Assembly: GCF_028692895.1 (NCBI RefSeq)
Contig: NZ_JAQUWN010000009.1
Location: 1-64,000, forward strand
Reading direction: 5' to 3'
From: Pseudodesulfovibrio sp.
GTDB lineage: Bacteria; Desulfobacterota; Desulfovibrionia; Desulfovibrionales; Desulfovibrionaceae
DNA: 64,000 nucleotides
This document shows positions 25,025-34,303 of the stretch, piece by piece (the stretch's first letter is position 1; each line of letters starts with the position of its first letter). A program made the position numbers and the translations under genes. The notes below the pieces were generated by a model. That model saw only the letters and a program-made list of their open reading frames with translations. It ran no database searches and was not told the DNA's origin.

Positions 25025-26263
25025 ATGACTCGCATTGCCGACTACGCCGCACTCGCCGCTCACATGGACCGGCTCGGGCTGTTCCACATGGACCTCTCCC
25101 TTGGCCGCATGGAGGCCTTCTGGGCCCGTCGGGCCATGCCCGAGATGCCGATCATCCACGTGGTCGGCACCAACGGCAAGGGCTCCACTGCCGCCTTCGT
25201 CTGCTCCCTGGCCAGGGCCCACGGGCTCAAGACCGGGCTCTTCACCTCGCCCCACTTCGTCACCCCGCGCGAGCGGGTCCAGGTCAACCGGGCCATGCTC
25301 TCCCGCGAGACATGGGTGGACCTGGCCAACGACATCCTCTCCACTCCCGAGGGCGAGGCCCTGACCTATTTCGAGTTCCAGACCTGCCTGGCCATGCTCG
25401 CCTTTGTGCGCGAGGGCGTGGACCTGGCGGTCATGGAGGCCGGGCTGGGCGGGCGGTGGGACGCCACCAACGTCTTTTCGCCGTACATGACCCTGTTCAC
25501 GCCCATCGGCATGGACCACGAGGCCATCCTCGGCCCGACCCTGCGGGACATCGCCACGGACAAGGCCGGGGCCATCCGGCCGGGCGGGGTGGTCATCACC
25601 GGCGTCCAGCCGCCCGAGGCCATGATTCCGCTCCAGGATCGCGCCGAGCGGGTGCGCGCCCGGTTCATGCACGCCGTGGACATGGCGGGCCCGGTCCACG
25701 ACCTGCCCCTGGGGTTGTTCGGCATCCACCAGACGGCCAACGCCCGCCTGGCCCTGGCGGCCTGGCGCTGGTTCGCGGCCGACCACGGCCTCAAGAGCGA
25801 GGTGGCGCTGGAGCGGTTCGGGCTGGAGAGCGTCTTTCTGCCCGGCCGCATGCAGCGGATCGAGCTTCAGGGGCGCGCCGCGATCCTGGACGGCGCGCAC
25901 AACGTCCCGGCCCTGGAGGCCCTGAACGCGGCCCTGCGCGCGGCGGACGTCCGGCCCGGCGCGCTGGTCTTCGCCTGCCTGCGCGACAAGAACATCGAGG
26001 GCATGATCCCCCTGGTGCGCACGCTGACCGACGGCCCGGTCCTGGTGCCGCCGCTGCACAACGAGCGGGCCTCGGACAACCGCGAGCTGGCCGAACGGAT
26101 CGGGCCGTGCGCGCGTCCCGTGGGCTCCCTGCCCGAGGCGCTGGCCGCGGCGCGCGACGGCGTCCGGAAAAGTGGGGAGGAGCCGGTTCTGATCTGCGGC
26201 TCCTTGTATTTGCTGGCCGAGTTCTATAGCGTGCACCGTGAATATCTGACGCCGAAGGGGTAG
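25025..26263 (+). CDS. folC: Folylpolyglutamate/dihydrofolate synthase
   Basis: 412 aa from the ATG at 25025. The Mur-ligase-type P-loop is VVGTNGKGSTAAFVCS. The folate-binding region has TSPHFVTPRERVQVN and MEAGLGGRWDATNVF. The C-terminal domain has LDGAHNVPALEALNAAL and SLYLLAEF. It adds glutamate to dihydropteroate and reduced folates in the cytosol. Frame upstream of 25025 is open but lacks a start site and overlaps lrgB. It leads a unit with selA, three bases apart. Confidence 0.93.
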   Translation: MTRIADYAALAAHMDRLGLFHMDLSLGRMEAFWARRAMPEMPIIHVVGTNGKGSTAAFVCSLARAHGLKTGLFTSPHFVTPRERVQVNRAMLSRETWVDLANDILSTPEGEALTYFEFQTCLAMLAFVREGVDLAVMEAGLGGRWDATNVFSPYMTLFTPIGMDHEAILGPTLRDIATDKAGAIRPGGVVITGVQPPEAMIPLQDRAERVRARFMHAVDMAGPVHDLPLGLFGIHQTANARLALAAWRWFAADHGLKSEVALERFGLESVFLPGRMQRIELQGRAAILDGAHNVPALEALNAALRAADVRPGALVFACLRDKNIEGMIPLVRTLTDGPVLVPPLHNERASDNRELAERIGPCARPVGSLPEALAAARDGVRKSGEEPVLICGSLYLLAEFYSVHREYLTPKG

Positions 26264-26266
26264 GGA

Positions 26267-27673
26267 ATGAGCAAACTTTTTCGCCTGTTGCCATCCATGG
26301 ACCAGATCCTGGACGGGCTCGCGGCCGACGCCGCCCTGGCCGGGCTGCCGCGTCCCCTGGTCAAGGATCACGCGGCCGCCTTCCTGGACCTGTGCCGCGA
26401 GGAGATCAAGGCCGGGGCCATCACCGAGCCGGGCCAACTGGACCCTGCCGCGCTCCTGCCGCGCCTGGCCGCCTACGTCCGCTCCCATTCCCGGCCGCAC
26501 TTCCGCCGCGTGCTCAACGCCACCGGCGTGGTGGTGCACACCAACCTGGGCCGCTCGCTCCTGGCCAAACCCGCCATCGACGCGGTGGTCGAGGCCTGCG
26601 CCCACTATTCCAACTGCGAGTTTGACCTGCACACGGGCAAGCGGGGCAGCCGCTATTCGCATGTGGAGCAGATCCTGTGCGACATCACCGGGGCCGAGGC
26701 CGCCCTGGTGGTCAACAACAACGCGGCCGCCGTGTTCATCATGCTCGAAACCCTGGCCAGGGGGCGGGAGGTCATTGTCTCGCGCGGGCAGTTGGTGGAG
26801 ATCGGCGGGTCCTTCCGCATCCCGGACGTCATGGCCAAGTCCGGGGCCGTGCTGCGCGAGGTGGGGGCCACCAACCGGACCCACGTCCACGACTACGAGA
26901 ACGCCATCGGCGACGCCACGGCCGCGCTCATGCGCGTGCACACCTCGAATTTCCGCGTGGTCGGGTTCACCAAGGAGGTGACCCTGGCCGAGATGCGCGC
27001 CCTGGGCGACAAGTACGGCCTGCCGGTCATCGAGGACCTGGGCAGCGGCACGCTCTACGCCCTGGCGGGCGAGGGGCTGCTCGGCGAGCCCACGGTGCAG
27101 CAGGTGGTGGCCCAGGGGGCGGACGTGGTCTCGTTCTCCGGCGACAAGGTGCTCGGCGGGCCCCAGGCGGGCGTCATCGTCGGCAAGAAGGAGTTCGTGG
27201 ACCGCATCAAGCGCAACCCGATCAACCGGGCCGTGCGCATCGACAAGATGACCCTGGCCGCCCTGGAGGCCACCCTGCGCCTCTACCTGGACATGGACCT
27301 GGCCCGGCGGACCGTGCCCACGCTCAGGATGATCACCGCGTCCCGCGAGTCCCTCAAGAGCAAGGCCCGCCGCCTGGCCGACGCCATCCGCGCCGCCCTG
27401 GGCGAGGCGGTCGAGACCGGGCTCCGGCAGGGCAGCTCCCGCGTGGGCGGCGGGGCCTTCCCGGAATACGACCTGCCCGGCACCCTGGTCAGCGTGCGCG
27501 TGGCGGGCGTCCCGGCCGACGACCTGCGCCGGGCCCTGCTGGACACCGACCCGCCCCTGGTGGCGCGCATCGAGGACGACGTCTTCCTCCTGGACCCGCG
27601 CACCCTGGGCAACACCGAAATCACCTTGGCGGCCGAGGCGTTGCGCCAGGCCGTCGAATCCCTGAAGGAATAG
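26267..27673 (+). CDS. selA: L-seryl-tRNA(Sec) selenium transferase
   Basis: 468 aa, usual SelA length. Residues 80-130 include LNATGVVVHTNLGRSLL and CEFDLHTGKRGSRY. The PLP-binding Lys is Lys294 in VVSFSGDKVLGGPQAG. The enzyme turns seryl-tRNA(Sec) to selenocysteyl-tRNA with selenophosphate. It lies between folC and an M18 peptidase; selB is 6.6 kb downstream on the same strand. This shows that the organism makes selenoproteins. Confidence 0.96.
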   Translation: MSKLFRLLPSMDQILDGLAADAALAGLPRPLVKDHAAAFLDLCREEIKAGAITEPGQLDPAALLPRLAAYVRSHSRPHFRRVLNATGVVVHTNLGRSLLAKPAIDAVVEACAHYSNCEFDLHTGKRGSRYSHVEQILCDITGAEAALVVNNNAAAVFIMLETLARGREVIVSRGQLVEIGGSFRIPDVMAKSGAVLREVGATNRTHVHDYENAIGDATAALMRVHTSNFRVVGFTKEVTLAEMRALGDKYGLPVIEDLGSGTLYALAGEGLLGEPTVQQVVAQGADVVSFSGDKVLGGPQAGVIVGKKEFVDRIKRNPINRAVRIDKMTLAALEATLRLYLDMDLARRTVPTLRMITASRESLKSKARRLADAIRAALGEAVETGLRQGSSRVGGGAFPEYDLPGTLVSVRVAGVPADDLRRALLDTDPPLVARIEDDVFLLDPRTLGNTEITLAAEALRQAVESLKE

Positions 27674-27677
27674 CGAA

Positions 27678-29060
27678 ATGAGCAAGAAGAAATCCCTGGA
27701 ATACGAGCCGAAATCGGCCTGGGAGGCCTACGCCTCCAAGAAGCATCAAAAGGCCATGGACGAGATGGCCGACCGCTACGTGGCCTTCCTGAGCGGCTGC
27801 AAGACCGAGCGGCTGGTCATGGACCACGTCCGCGAAAAAATGGTGGCCGCCGGTTTCGCCGAGAACTTCGCCAAGCCGCAGGTCATGCGCTTCAACCGCA
27901 ACAAGACCTGTTTCCTGGCCCGCAAGGGCAGGCGGCCGCTGAGCGAGGGCTTCCGCCTGGTCGGGGCCCATGCCGACTGCCCGCGCCTGGACCTCAAGCA
28001 GCGGCCCCTCTACGAGGACACGGACATCTGCCTGGCCAAGACCCACTATTACGGCGGCATCCGCAAGTACCAGTGGCTGACCATCCCGCTGGCCCTGCAC
28101 GGCACGGTCTTTCTCAAGTCCGGCAAGGAAGTGACGGTGCGCATCGGCGAGTCCCCGGACGAGCCGGTCCTGACCATCACCGACCTGCTGCCGCACCTGG
28201 CCTACAAGGAGGTGGTCAAGAAGGTGGAGGACGCCTTCGACCCCGAGAAGCTGAACCTGGTCCTGGGCCAGTCCCCGGCGGCCGTGGACAAGGACGAGGA
28301 CAAGGCCAAGGAGCCGGTCAAGCGGCACGTCCTGGAGATTCTGAACAAGAAGTACGGCATCGAGGAGGCGGACTTCCTCTCGGCCGAGATGCAGGCGGTC
28401 CCGGCCGGTCCGGCCCGCTACGTGGGCCTCGACAGGTCGCTCATCGGCGGCTACGGCCACGACGACCGGTCCAGCGTCTTCTGCGCCCTGGAGGCCTTCC
28501 TGGCCGAGCCCGAGCCGGAGTATTGCCAGGTCGTGCTCTTCTGGGACAAGGAGGAGATCGGGTCCGAGGGCGCCACCGGGGCCAAGTCCCTGTTCTTCGA
28601 GTACTGCATGGAGGAGCTGGTGGAGGCCTGGGAGCCGTCCGCGCGCCTCTCCCGCGTGCTCATGGGCGGCTCGGCCCTGTCGGCCGACGTGTCCGCCGCC
28701 ATGGACCCGGACTTCAAGGACGTCTATGAGCCGCTCAACGCCGCGCGCCTGGGCTACGGCCCGTGCTTCAACAAGTTCACCGGCCACCGGGGCAAGGTGG
28801 GGGCCAACGACGCCCACCCGGACTTCATCGGCTGGCTGCGCCGCATCTTCGACGACGCCGGGATTCCCTGGCACATGTCCGAGCTGGGCCGGGTGGACGT
28901 GGGCGGCGGCGGGACCGTGGCCAAGTTCCTGGCCGTGTACGGCATGGACGTCATCGACGTGGGCGTGCCCGTGCTCTCCATGCACTCGCCCTTCGAGCTG
29001 GCCAGCAAGGCGGACCTCTACGCCACCACCCTGGCCTTCCGCGAGTTCCTGAAGAGCTAG
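27678..29060 (+). CDS. M18 family aminopeptidase
   Basis: 460 aa. Metal-binding and catalytic motifs of M18 peptidases are present: VGAHADCPRLDLKQRPLYED, FWDKEEIGSEGATGAKS and the C-terminal VPVLSMHSPFELASKADLYA. The family consists of cytosolic zinc-dependent aminopeptidases. It starts four bases after selA and is followed by a strong terminator. Confidence 0.92.
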   Translation: MSKKKSLEYEPKSAWEAYASKKHQKAMDEMADRYVAFLSGCKTERLVMDHVREKMVAAGFAENFAKPQVMRFNRNKTCFLARKGRRPLSEGFRLVGAHADCPRLDLKQRPLYEDTDICLAKTHYYGGIRKYQWLTIPLALHGTVFLKSGKEVTVRIGESPDEPVLTITDLLPHLAYKEVVKKVEDAFDPEKLNLVLGQSPAAVDKDEDKAKEPVKRHVLEILNKKYGIEEADFLSAEMQAVPAGPARYVGLDRSLIGGYGHDDRSSVFCALEAFLAEPEPEYCQVVLFWDKEEIGSEGATGAKSLFFEYCMEELVEAWEPSARLSRVLMGGSALSADVSAAMDPDFKDVYEPLNAARLGYGPCFNKFTGHRGKVGANDAHPDFIGWLRRIFDDAGIPWHMSELGRVDVGGGGTVAKFLAVYGMDVIDVGVPVLSMHSPFELASKADLYATTLAFREFLKS

Positions 29061-29084
29061 GCGCGGACGATCCGAAAAAGACAA

Positions 29085-29114
29085 GGCCCCCGGACCATGG
29101 TCCGGGGGCCTTTC
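29085..29114. terminator. Bidirectional rho-independent terminator
   Basis: GGCCCCCGGACCA pairs perfectly with TGGTCCGGGGGCC (29085-29110), followed by TTTCTATT on the plus strand and TTGTCTTTTT on the minus strand. It ends both the aminopeptidase and the VOC gene units. Confidence 0.85.
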
Positions 29115-29590
29115 TATTGCAGCATGGCCTCGACCATGGGGATCGGGACCGAGGTCCGCGCGCTGATCGCCTCGGCGGTCAGGCCCTGGCTGTGGAGCCG
29201 CTTTATCAGCGTGGGCAGGGGTTCGCCCACCTCAACGATATGGCCGTCCGGGTCGTGGACGCGGAAACAGCGCTGGCCCCAGGGGGCTTCCTCGATGGGA
29301 TGGATGACGTCCGCCCGGCCCGCCGAGACCCGGGCCCAGGCCGCGTCCAGGTCCGTGCTCTCGAAGTAGAACTCCACGTTGTCCCGCCCGAGGGGGGCGG
29401 GGGGTCTGCGCCCGTCCTTGTAGATCACGCCCAGGGCGTGGTCCGCCTCCCAGAGGGAGAAGCCGGACTTGAAGGGCACGTTGGCCCCGAAATCCGCCAG
29501 GACCTCCTGGCCCAGCAGCCCCTCGTAAAAGGCGCGCGCGGCCTGCATGTCGGCCACCATGATGGCCGGTCCTTCGAACTTGATGGTCAT
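29114..29590 (-). CDS. VOC (glyoxalase/bleomycin resistance) family protein
   Basis: 158 aa. A first half KFEGPAIMVADMQAARAFYE and a second half VEFYFESTDLDAAWARVSAG each form the beta-alpha-beta unit of the VOC superfamily, ending in the metal-site stretch FRVHDPDGHIVEVGEP. The C-terminal 25 residues (GLTAEAISARTSVPIPMVEA) look like a short helix-turn-helix extension that is not part of the VOC fold. Substrate unknown. It is last in a three-gene minus-strand cluster. Confidence 0.85.
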   Translation of the reverse strand: MTIKFEGPAIMVADMQAARAFYEGLLGQEVLADFGANVPFKSGFSLWEADHALGVIYKDGRRPPAPLGRDNVEFYFESTDLDAAWARVSAGRADVIHPIEEAPWGQRCFRVHDPDGHIVEVGEPLPTLIKRLHSQGLTAEAISARTSVPIPMVEAMLQ

Positions 29591-29612
29591 TTCGCCTTCC
29601 CGTGGTGTTGGG

Positions 29613-30173
29613 TCAATCCTTGTACAGGGCCTCGACGTCCGCCTCGGTGCGGATGGTCTCGCTGACCGGGAAGCCGTGCTCGCGCGCCTGCCGCATCCAG
29701 TACAGCCCCTTGGCCGCGTCCTTTTCCACACCCAGTCCTGCGGCGTAGAGGTTGCCCAGGTAGTACATGGCCACGTCGCTCCCGGCCTCGGCGGCCCTGG
29801 CGATGAGCCGCGCGCCCGCCTCGGGGTCGGCCGGGACGCCGTCGCCGTAAATGTTGAAGAGGCCGAGCATGAGCTGGGCGTCGGTCTGGCCCTGGTCCGC
29901 CGAGCGCTTGAGCAGCCCGGCGGCCTTTGCCAGGTCTTTTCCCACGCCCTGGCCCTCGGCGTACATGACGGCCAGGTGGTACTGGGCGTCCTTGTCCCCG
30001 TCGTCGGCCGCCTCCTGGTAATTGGCCGCCGCCGTGGGGTAGTCCTTGAGCAGGTAGGCCTTGGTGCCGCGCCGCTCGGCCATCTGGCCCGTGACCACGC
30101 AGCCACAGAGCAGGGAGGCCAGGATCAGGGCCAGGATCAGGGCGGCCGGATGCCGGGGAGTCGTCTTCGTCAT
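29613..30173 (-). CDS. Sel1-repeat lipoprotein
   Basis: 186 aa from the ATG at 30173. A lipoprotein signal ends in LLCGC (Cys25). About four Sel1-like repeats follow, with motifs YHLAVMYAEGQGVGKDLAKA, LMLGLFNIYGDGVPADPEAG and YYLGNLYAAGLGVEKDAAKG. Sel1 repeats make scaffolds for protein contacts. It lies between the FecR-domain gene and the VOC gene on the same strand, so an envelope-linked role is likely. An earlier ATG at 30230 overlaps the upstream stop and has no signal sequence. Confidence 0.85.
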   Translation of the reverse strand: MTKTTPRHPAALILALILASLLCGCVVTGQMAERRGTKAYLLKDYPTAAANYQEAADDGDKDAQYHLAVMYAEGQGVGKDLAKAAGLLKRSADQGQTDAQLMLGLFNIYGDGVPADPEAGARLIARAAEAGSDVAMYYLGNLYAAGLGVEKDAAKGLYWMRQAREHGFPVSETIRTEADVEALYKD

Positions 30174-30226
30174 GTTCGGTTCCTCGCTGCCGGGCCGCGC
30201 GTCGTTCCGGGTGGGATGGTTGCGCA

Positions 30227-31162
30227 TCACTGGTGCCCTCCTTCGCCCCCGCCGCTTTCTCCGCCGCCGCCGGAATCGGAGCCGGAATCGCTGCCCAGGC
30301 CGGACATGGAGCCGTCCGTTCCGTCGCGCTGGCTCTCGGCCGCTTGTTCGCCCAGGTTCTGCATGCCGATGTTGTGCAGCGCGCCGTAGTCCGGCCTGCC
30401 GCTCACGTCGCCCAACTGGCTCTTGGAGTGGGCGATGTTCTCCTTGAACGCCCTGACCTTGCGGTCCCGGTCGTCCTGCTGGCCCTTGGGGCCCACCTCG
30501 CCCTGGCTGGTCATGGGCGCGGCCTGCATGACCGCGTTGCGCACCGAAGGCGGCGTGGGAGCGGGCGGGGTCATGCCGCCGTCAGGCCCCACGTTCACCG
30601 AGGTCCCGGTCCGGTTCATGCTGACCGCGCCGCGCGCCGTGGCCACCTCCATGGTGTGATGCGGGTCGATGGAGAGCAGCCCGATCTGCTCCGTGGCCGC
30701 CACCACGGCGAAGGGCTCGGTGCCCCGGATGCCGATGGTGGTCAGGGGGGTCTCCAGGTTGAACCCCTCCGGGTTCTGCTGGACGATCCGGCCCGTCAGG
30801 AAACGGAATGTCCCGGCTCCCATCTTGAAGAGCAGTTTGGACATGCCGGGATCATTGGAAAAAACATATTCATCAAGGGTGATGGTGGAATCCGGCCCCT
30901 GGGCGAGCAGGGTCTCGTCCGCCAGCCGGACCTCGATGTTGCTGGCCCGGCCGGTGACCAGCCGCTCGCGCGCGAAGACCGGGCTGTCCAGGTCCAGGGC
31001 GCGGTCCGCTCCGTCCTCGGCCACGGCCTTGGCCGAGCCGGTCATGGAGATCACTTTTCCTATGGGTTCGGCCGCCCGGGCAGGGCCGGCCAGGCACAGG
31101 CTGGCGAGAAGCAGGAGCGCCAGGGCCGAGGAGGCCAGGCGTGGCGACGGGCATGTGGGCAT
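30227..31162 (-). CDS. FecR-domain periplasmic protein with Gly/Ser-rich tail
   Basis: 311 aa with a signal peptide (LALLLLASLCLAGPARA). Residues 35-160 form a FecR-type domain (SPVFARERLVTGRASNIEVR, FLTGRIVQQN and NLETPLTTIGIRGTEPFAV). The rest is Pro- and Gln-rich and the end is Ser/Asp/Gly-rich (GSDSGSDSGGGGESGGGEG). There is no sigma factor or TonB receptor nearby, so classical iron-citrate signalling is not supported. It may be a structural or adhesin-related surface protein. Confidence 0.85.
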   Translation of the reverse strand: MPTCPSPRLASSALALLLLASLCLAGPARAAEPIGKVISMTGSAKAVAEDGADRALDLDSPVFARERLVTGRASNIEVRLADETLLAQGPDSTITLDEYVFSNDPGMSKLLFKMGAGTFRFLTGRIVQQNPEGFNLETPLTTIGIRGTEPFAVVAATEQIGLLSIDPHHTMEVATARGAVSMNRTGTSVNVGPDGGMTPPAPTPPSVRNAVMQAAPMTSQGEVGPKGQQDDRDRKVRAFKENIAHSKSQLGDVSGRPDYGALHNIGMQNLGEQAAESQRDGTDGSMSGLGSDSGSDSGGGGESGGGEGGHQ

Positions 31163-31600
31163 CGGCGGGGTTCCCCCTGTCGGTATGGGTGATGATTATT
31201 CTCGGATGTTAGCAGGGCTGCGCGGCAAGTCAACGAATTCGGCCGGGAGAGGTCCCGGCCCGGTTTCAGCGACCGGATAATGTTACTATAACAGGATTGC
31301 ATTAAATGAGATGATTTAGATACAGTCATTTTTCACAAGTGTTTTGCGGTTTGGTGGCGAAATGGGGCGGATCTGTTTCAATATTATGTCCAAAAAAGCA
31401 CAAAAGGCGTGTGGGTTGACCTTTACGAGAGGCGGAACTTAACGCCGAGGGTGGAGTGGTGGATACTCGCCATAGCCGCAGACGGATATTTTATCGGGAA
31501 AGTCCCGAGGGCCGTCGTTTCGTGAAGGCAGTGGATTTGGCTTCGCTGTGGGCCCTGGGGGAACAGTATGTGTCACCGTGAGATGATTTAGGGGATCGTG
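31163..31600. other. Divergent intergenic region of 438 bases
   Basis: Between the FecR gene and the chemoreceptor. It contains AT-rich stretches at 31270-31410 and a small GGCG/CGCC hairpin near 31430, but no gene or known riboswitch is seen. It probably holds promoters for both directions. Confidence 0.5.
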
Positions 31601-34117
31601 ATGAGTATTCGGTACAAGATTATGCTTCCCATCCTGCCGTTGCTGCTGGTGGTGGGCCTTGGCGGGTACTGGCTGCTGGTCGGCCAGTTCGACGAACTGC
31701 GGCATTCCTTTGCCGGAATGCTGGTGGGGAACGTGGCCAAATCGGTCGAGCTGAACACGCGCAACGCCTCTGTCCGCGCCTTGGAGGAGGCGGCCCTGTT
31801 CAGCCGCCTGCCCGGGGTGGTGGCGGCCTTCGAGACGGCGCGGACCGGCGACATGGACGACGAGGCCGACCCTGCCGCGCAGCAGGCGCGCGAGCAGCTC
31901 CGGCGGAGCCTGGCCGCCTCGCTCAAGGGCTACAAGGAGATCGTGGGCGACAAGCTCCAGTTGCATTTCCATCTGCCCAACGGCCGGAGCCTGGCCCGCA
32001 TGTGGCGCGAGAAGCAGGCCAAGCGGGGCGGCAAGTGGGTGGACATCTCGGACGACATCTCCGGGTTCCGCCAGACCGTCCTCGACGTCAACCGCGACGG
32101 CAAGCCCCGCCAGGGCATCGAGCCGGGGCGCGGCGGCTTCGCCATCCGGGGCGTGGCCCCGGTCCTGGACTCGGCCGGAAACCGGCTCGGTTCCGTGGAG
32201 GTGCTCAAGAGCTACGGCGACGTGCTGAGGCCGCTGGAGCAGGAAAAGGGACAGTTCTTCACCATCTACATGGACGTGGCCCTGCTGCCGACAACGACCA
32301 ATCTGCAGGACCCCGAAAAATATCCGGTGCTGGACAAGGCGTTCGTCCGCGTGGCGGGCAAGAAGAGCGAGGCCCTGGACAAGGCGATCACGGCGGCCGA
32401 CCTGCGTCGCGCCTTGACGGACGGGTTCTACGACCTCGCCGGGGACTTCGCCCTGTCGTTCACCCCGGTGCGGGACTATCAGGGGCGGCCCATCGGCGTC
32501 CTGGCCCTGGCGCAGGACATTTCGCTGCAGAACCGCATCCTGGACGGCGCGACCCTGCTTGTGGTCGGCATCTTCGCCGCCGCGGTGCTGATCCCGTTTC
32601 TGTTCATCGTCGGGGTGCTCCCCTTCACCGTGTGCCGTCCCTTGGCGCGCATCCGCCGGTTTGCGGACCAGGTGGCCAAGGGCGACCTGACCGAGTTCAC
32701 GGGCAAGGTGCCCAATGACGAGATCGGCGACATCCAGCGCTCGGTGGCGCAGATTCCCGTCAATCTCTCCGGGCTCATCGGCAACTGCGAGGACATTTCG
32801 GAACAGGTCCGGCGAGGCAGGCTCACGGCCCGCGGGGACGAGACCCGCTACGAGGGGGCATTCGCCCAACTCGTGCGAAGCATGAACATTCTGGCCGACA
32901 CCTTTGTCTCCACCTTCGACGTGCTGCCGTTCCCGGTCTTCACCATCGATCCCGGCCATACCCTGCTCTATGCGAACGGAAAGACCCGGGAGGCGGCCGG
33001 AACGGACAAGCCCCTGGTGGGACGCAAGTGCAGCGAGGTCTTCAAAACCGCCATGTGCGGCACCAAGAACTGCCTGTGCACCAAGGCCATGAATGCCCTG
33101 CAGAGCTCCTCCTGTTCGGCGAAGGCGGACCTGGATTGCGGCGAGCGCGACATCAGGGGCTACGCCATTCCCCTGGCCGTGGAGAACGGCAGGGCGGGCG
33201 GCGCGCTGGAGGTGGTCATGGACGAGACCGAGGTCCTGGGCACGCAAAGGCGCATCGTCGAGGCCGCAGAGCGGGCGCGTAACCTCTCCCTGCGCATGGC
33301 GACGGCCACCGGGCAGCTCTCGGGCCGGGTGGACGAGGCCATGAACGGCGCGAGCGACCAGGCCGCCAGGGCCACGGAGACGGCCACGGCCATGGAGCAG
33401 ATGAACGCCTCGGTGGGCGAGGTGGCGCGCAACGTCAATCGCGCCGCCCAGAACGCCGAGCAGACCGAGCGCAAGGCCATGGAAGGGCACGAGATCGTGG
33501 ACGAGGTGACCGGCTCCATCAACCAGGTCCGGACCATGGCCTCCCGCCTCAAGGACAACATGAACGGACTCGGCTCCCAGGCCGAGGACATCGGCCGGGT
33601 CATGACCGTCATCACCGACATCGCGGACCAGACCAACCTGCTGGCGCTCAACGCGGCCATCGAGGCGGCGCGGGCCGGGGAGGCCGGGCGCGGTTTCGCC
33701 GTGGTGGCCGACGAGGTGCGCAAGCTGGCCGAAAAGACCATGACCGCCACCACCGAGGTGGGCGACACCATCGGCGCCATCCAGAGCGGCACCCGCCAGA
33801 ACATGAAGGAGACCGACAAGGTCGCCGAAGTGGTCCAGAACTGTTCCGCCCTGGCCGAAAACGCGGGCGACGCCCTGGTCGAGATAGTCTCCCTGTCCAA
33901 GGGGGCGTCGGAACAGATCCAGGAGATCGCCCTGGCCGCCGAGGAGCAGTCCGCCACCAGCGAGCACATCACCCGGGGCACGGACGAGATGCATCGCATC
34001 TCCCAGTCCACCAGCGACGCCATGGACGAGTCCGCCCAGGCCTGCGCCGAGCTGACGGACATCGTCCGGGAACTCAACGAACTCATCGAGGGGCTGAGCA
34101 CCGGCGCAACGCAATAG
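31601..34117 (+). CDS. Methyl-accepting chemotaxis protein with Cache, HAMP and cysteine-rich PAS
   Basis: 838 aa from the ATG at 31601 (AGGGG upstream); GTG 31598 is a neighbour start. Segment 10-30 is a membrane helix, then a periplasmic dCache-like sensor (about 40-310), a second helix (about 320-345) and HAMP ([20 protein letters not shown]). A PAS domain at about 430-545 has Cys clusters ([29 protein letters not shown]). The signalling tip [20 protein letters not shown] is intact. The Cys-rich PAS suggests metal or redox sensing; inference. Confidence 0.9.
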   Translation: MSIRYKIMLPILPLLLVVGLGGYWLLVGQFDELRHSFAGMLVGNVAKSVELNTRNASVRALEEAALFSRLPGVVAAFETARTGDMDDEADPAAQQAREQLRRSLAASLKGYKEIVGDKLQLHFHLPNGRSLARMWREKQAKRGGKWVDISDDISGFRQTVLDVNRDGKPRQGIEPGRGGFAIRGVAPVLDSAGNRLGSVEVLKSYGDVLRPLEQEKGQFFTIYMDVALLPTTTNLQDPEKYPVLDKAFVRVAGKKSEALDKAITAADLRRALTDGFYDLAGDFALSFTPVRDYQGRPIGVLALAQDISLQNRILDGATLLVVGIFAAAVLIPFLFIVGVLPFTVCRPLARIRRFADQVAKGDLTEFTGKVPNDEIGDIQRSVAQIPVNLSGLIGNCEDISEQVRRGRLTARGDETRYEGAFAQLVRSMNILADTFVSTFDVLPFPVFTIDPGHTLLYANGKTREAAGTDKPLVGRKCSEVFKTAMCGTKNCLCTKAMNALQSSSCSAKADLDCGERDIRGYAIPLAVENGRAGGALEVVMDETEVLGTQRRIVEAAERARNLSLRMATATGQLSGRVDEAMNGASDQAARATETATAMEQMNASVGEVARNVNRAAQNAEQTERKAMEGHEIVDEVTGSINQVRTMASRLKDNMNGLGSQAEDIGRVMTVITDIADQTNLLALNAAIEAARAGEAGRGFAVVADEVRKLAEKTMTATTEVGDTIGAIQSGTRQNMKETDKVAEVVQNCSALAENAGDALVEIVSLSKGASEQIQEIALAAEEQSATSEHITRGTDEMHRISQSTSDAMDESAQACAELTDIVRELNELIEGLSTGATQ

Positions 34118-34147
34118 CGCCGCCTCATCCCCGCGTTCACGCCCCCT

Positions 34148-34184
34148 GGTCCCGCCGGCCCTCCACCGGCGGGACCCCTTTTTT
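34148..34184 (+). terminator. Rho-independent terminator after the chemoreceptor
   Basis: GGTCCCGCCGG pairs with CCGGCGGGACC around a 7-base loop, followed by CCTTTTTT. Confidence 0.88.
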
Positions 34185-34303
34185 CGTCCCGTCGCTGCCG
34201 GATCGCGCCCAGGTCCGGGCCGGTGGCGTCCCGCGCGTTTGTCTGGTATGGTCGGCCGAGTTGGGAACACGCCGAATTCACGCGAGAAAAAGGATAGGCT
34301 TGC

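Noticed and set aside
30227-31162. FecR protein as part of an iron-citrate signalling system
   Set aside because: No FecI-type sigma factor or TonB-dependent receptor is near, and the protein has a cleaved signal peptide rather than the FecR membrane anchor layout.
31163-31600. Possible riboswitch upstream of the chemoreceptor
   Set aside because: I could not match conserved c-di-GMP, cobalamin or SAM riboswitch cores.
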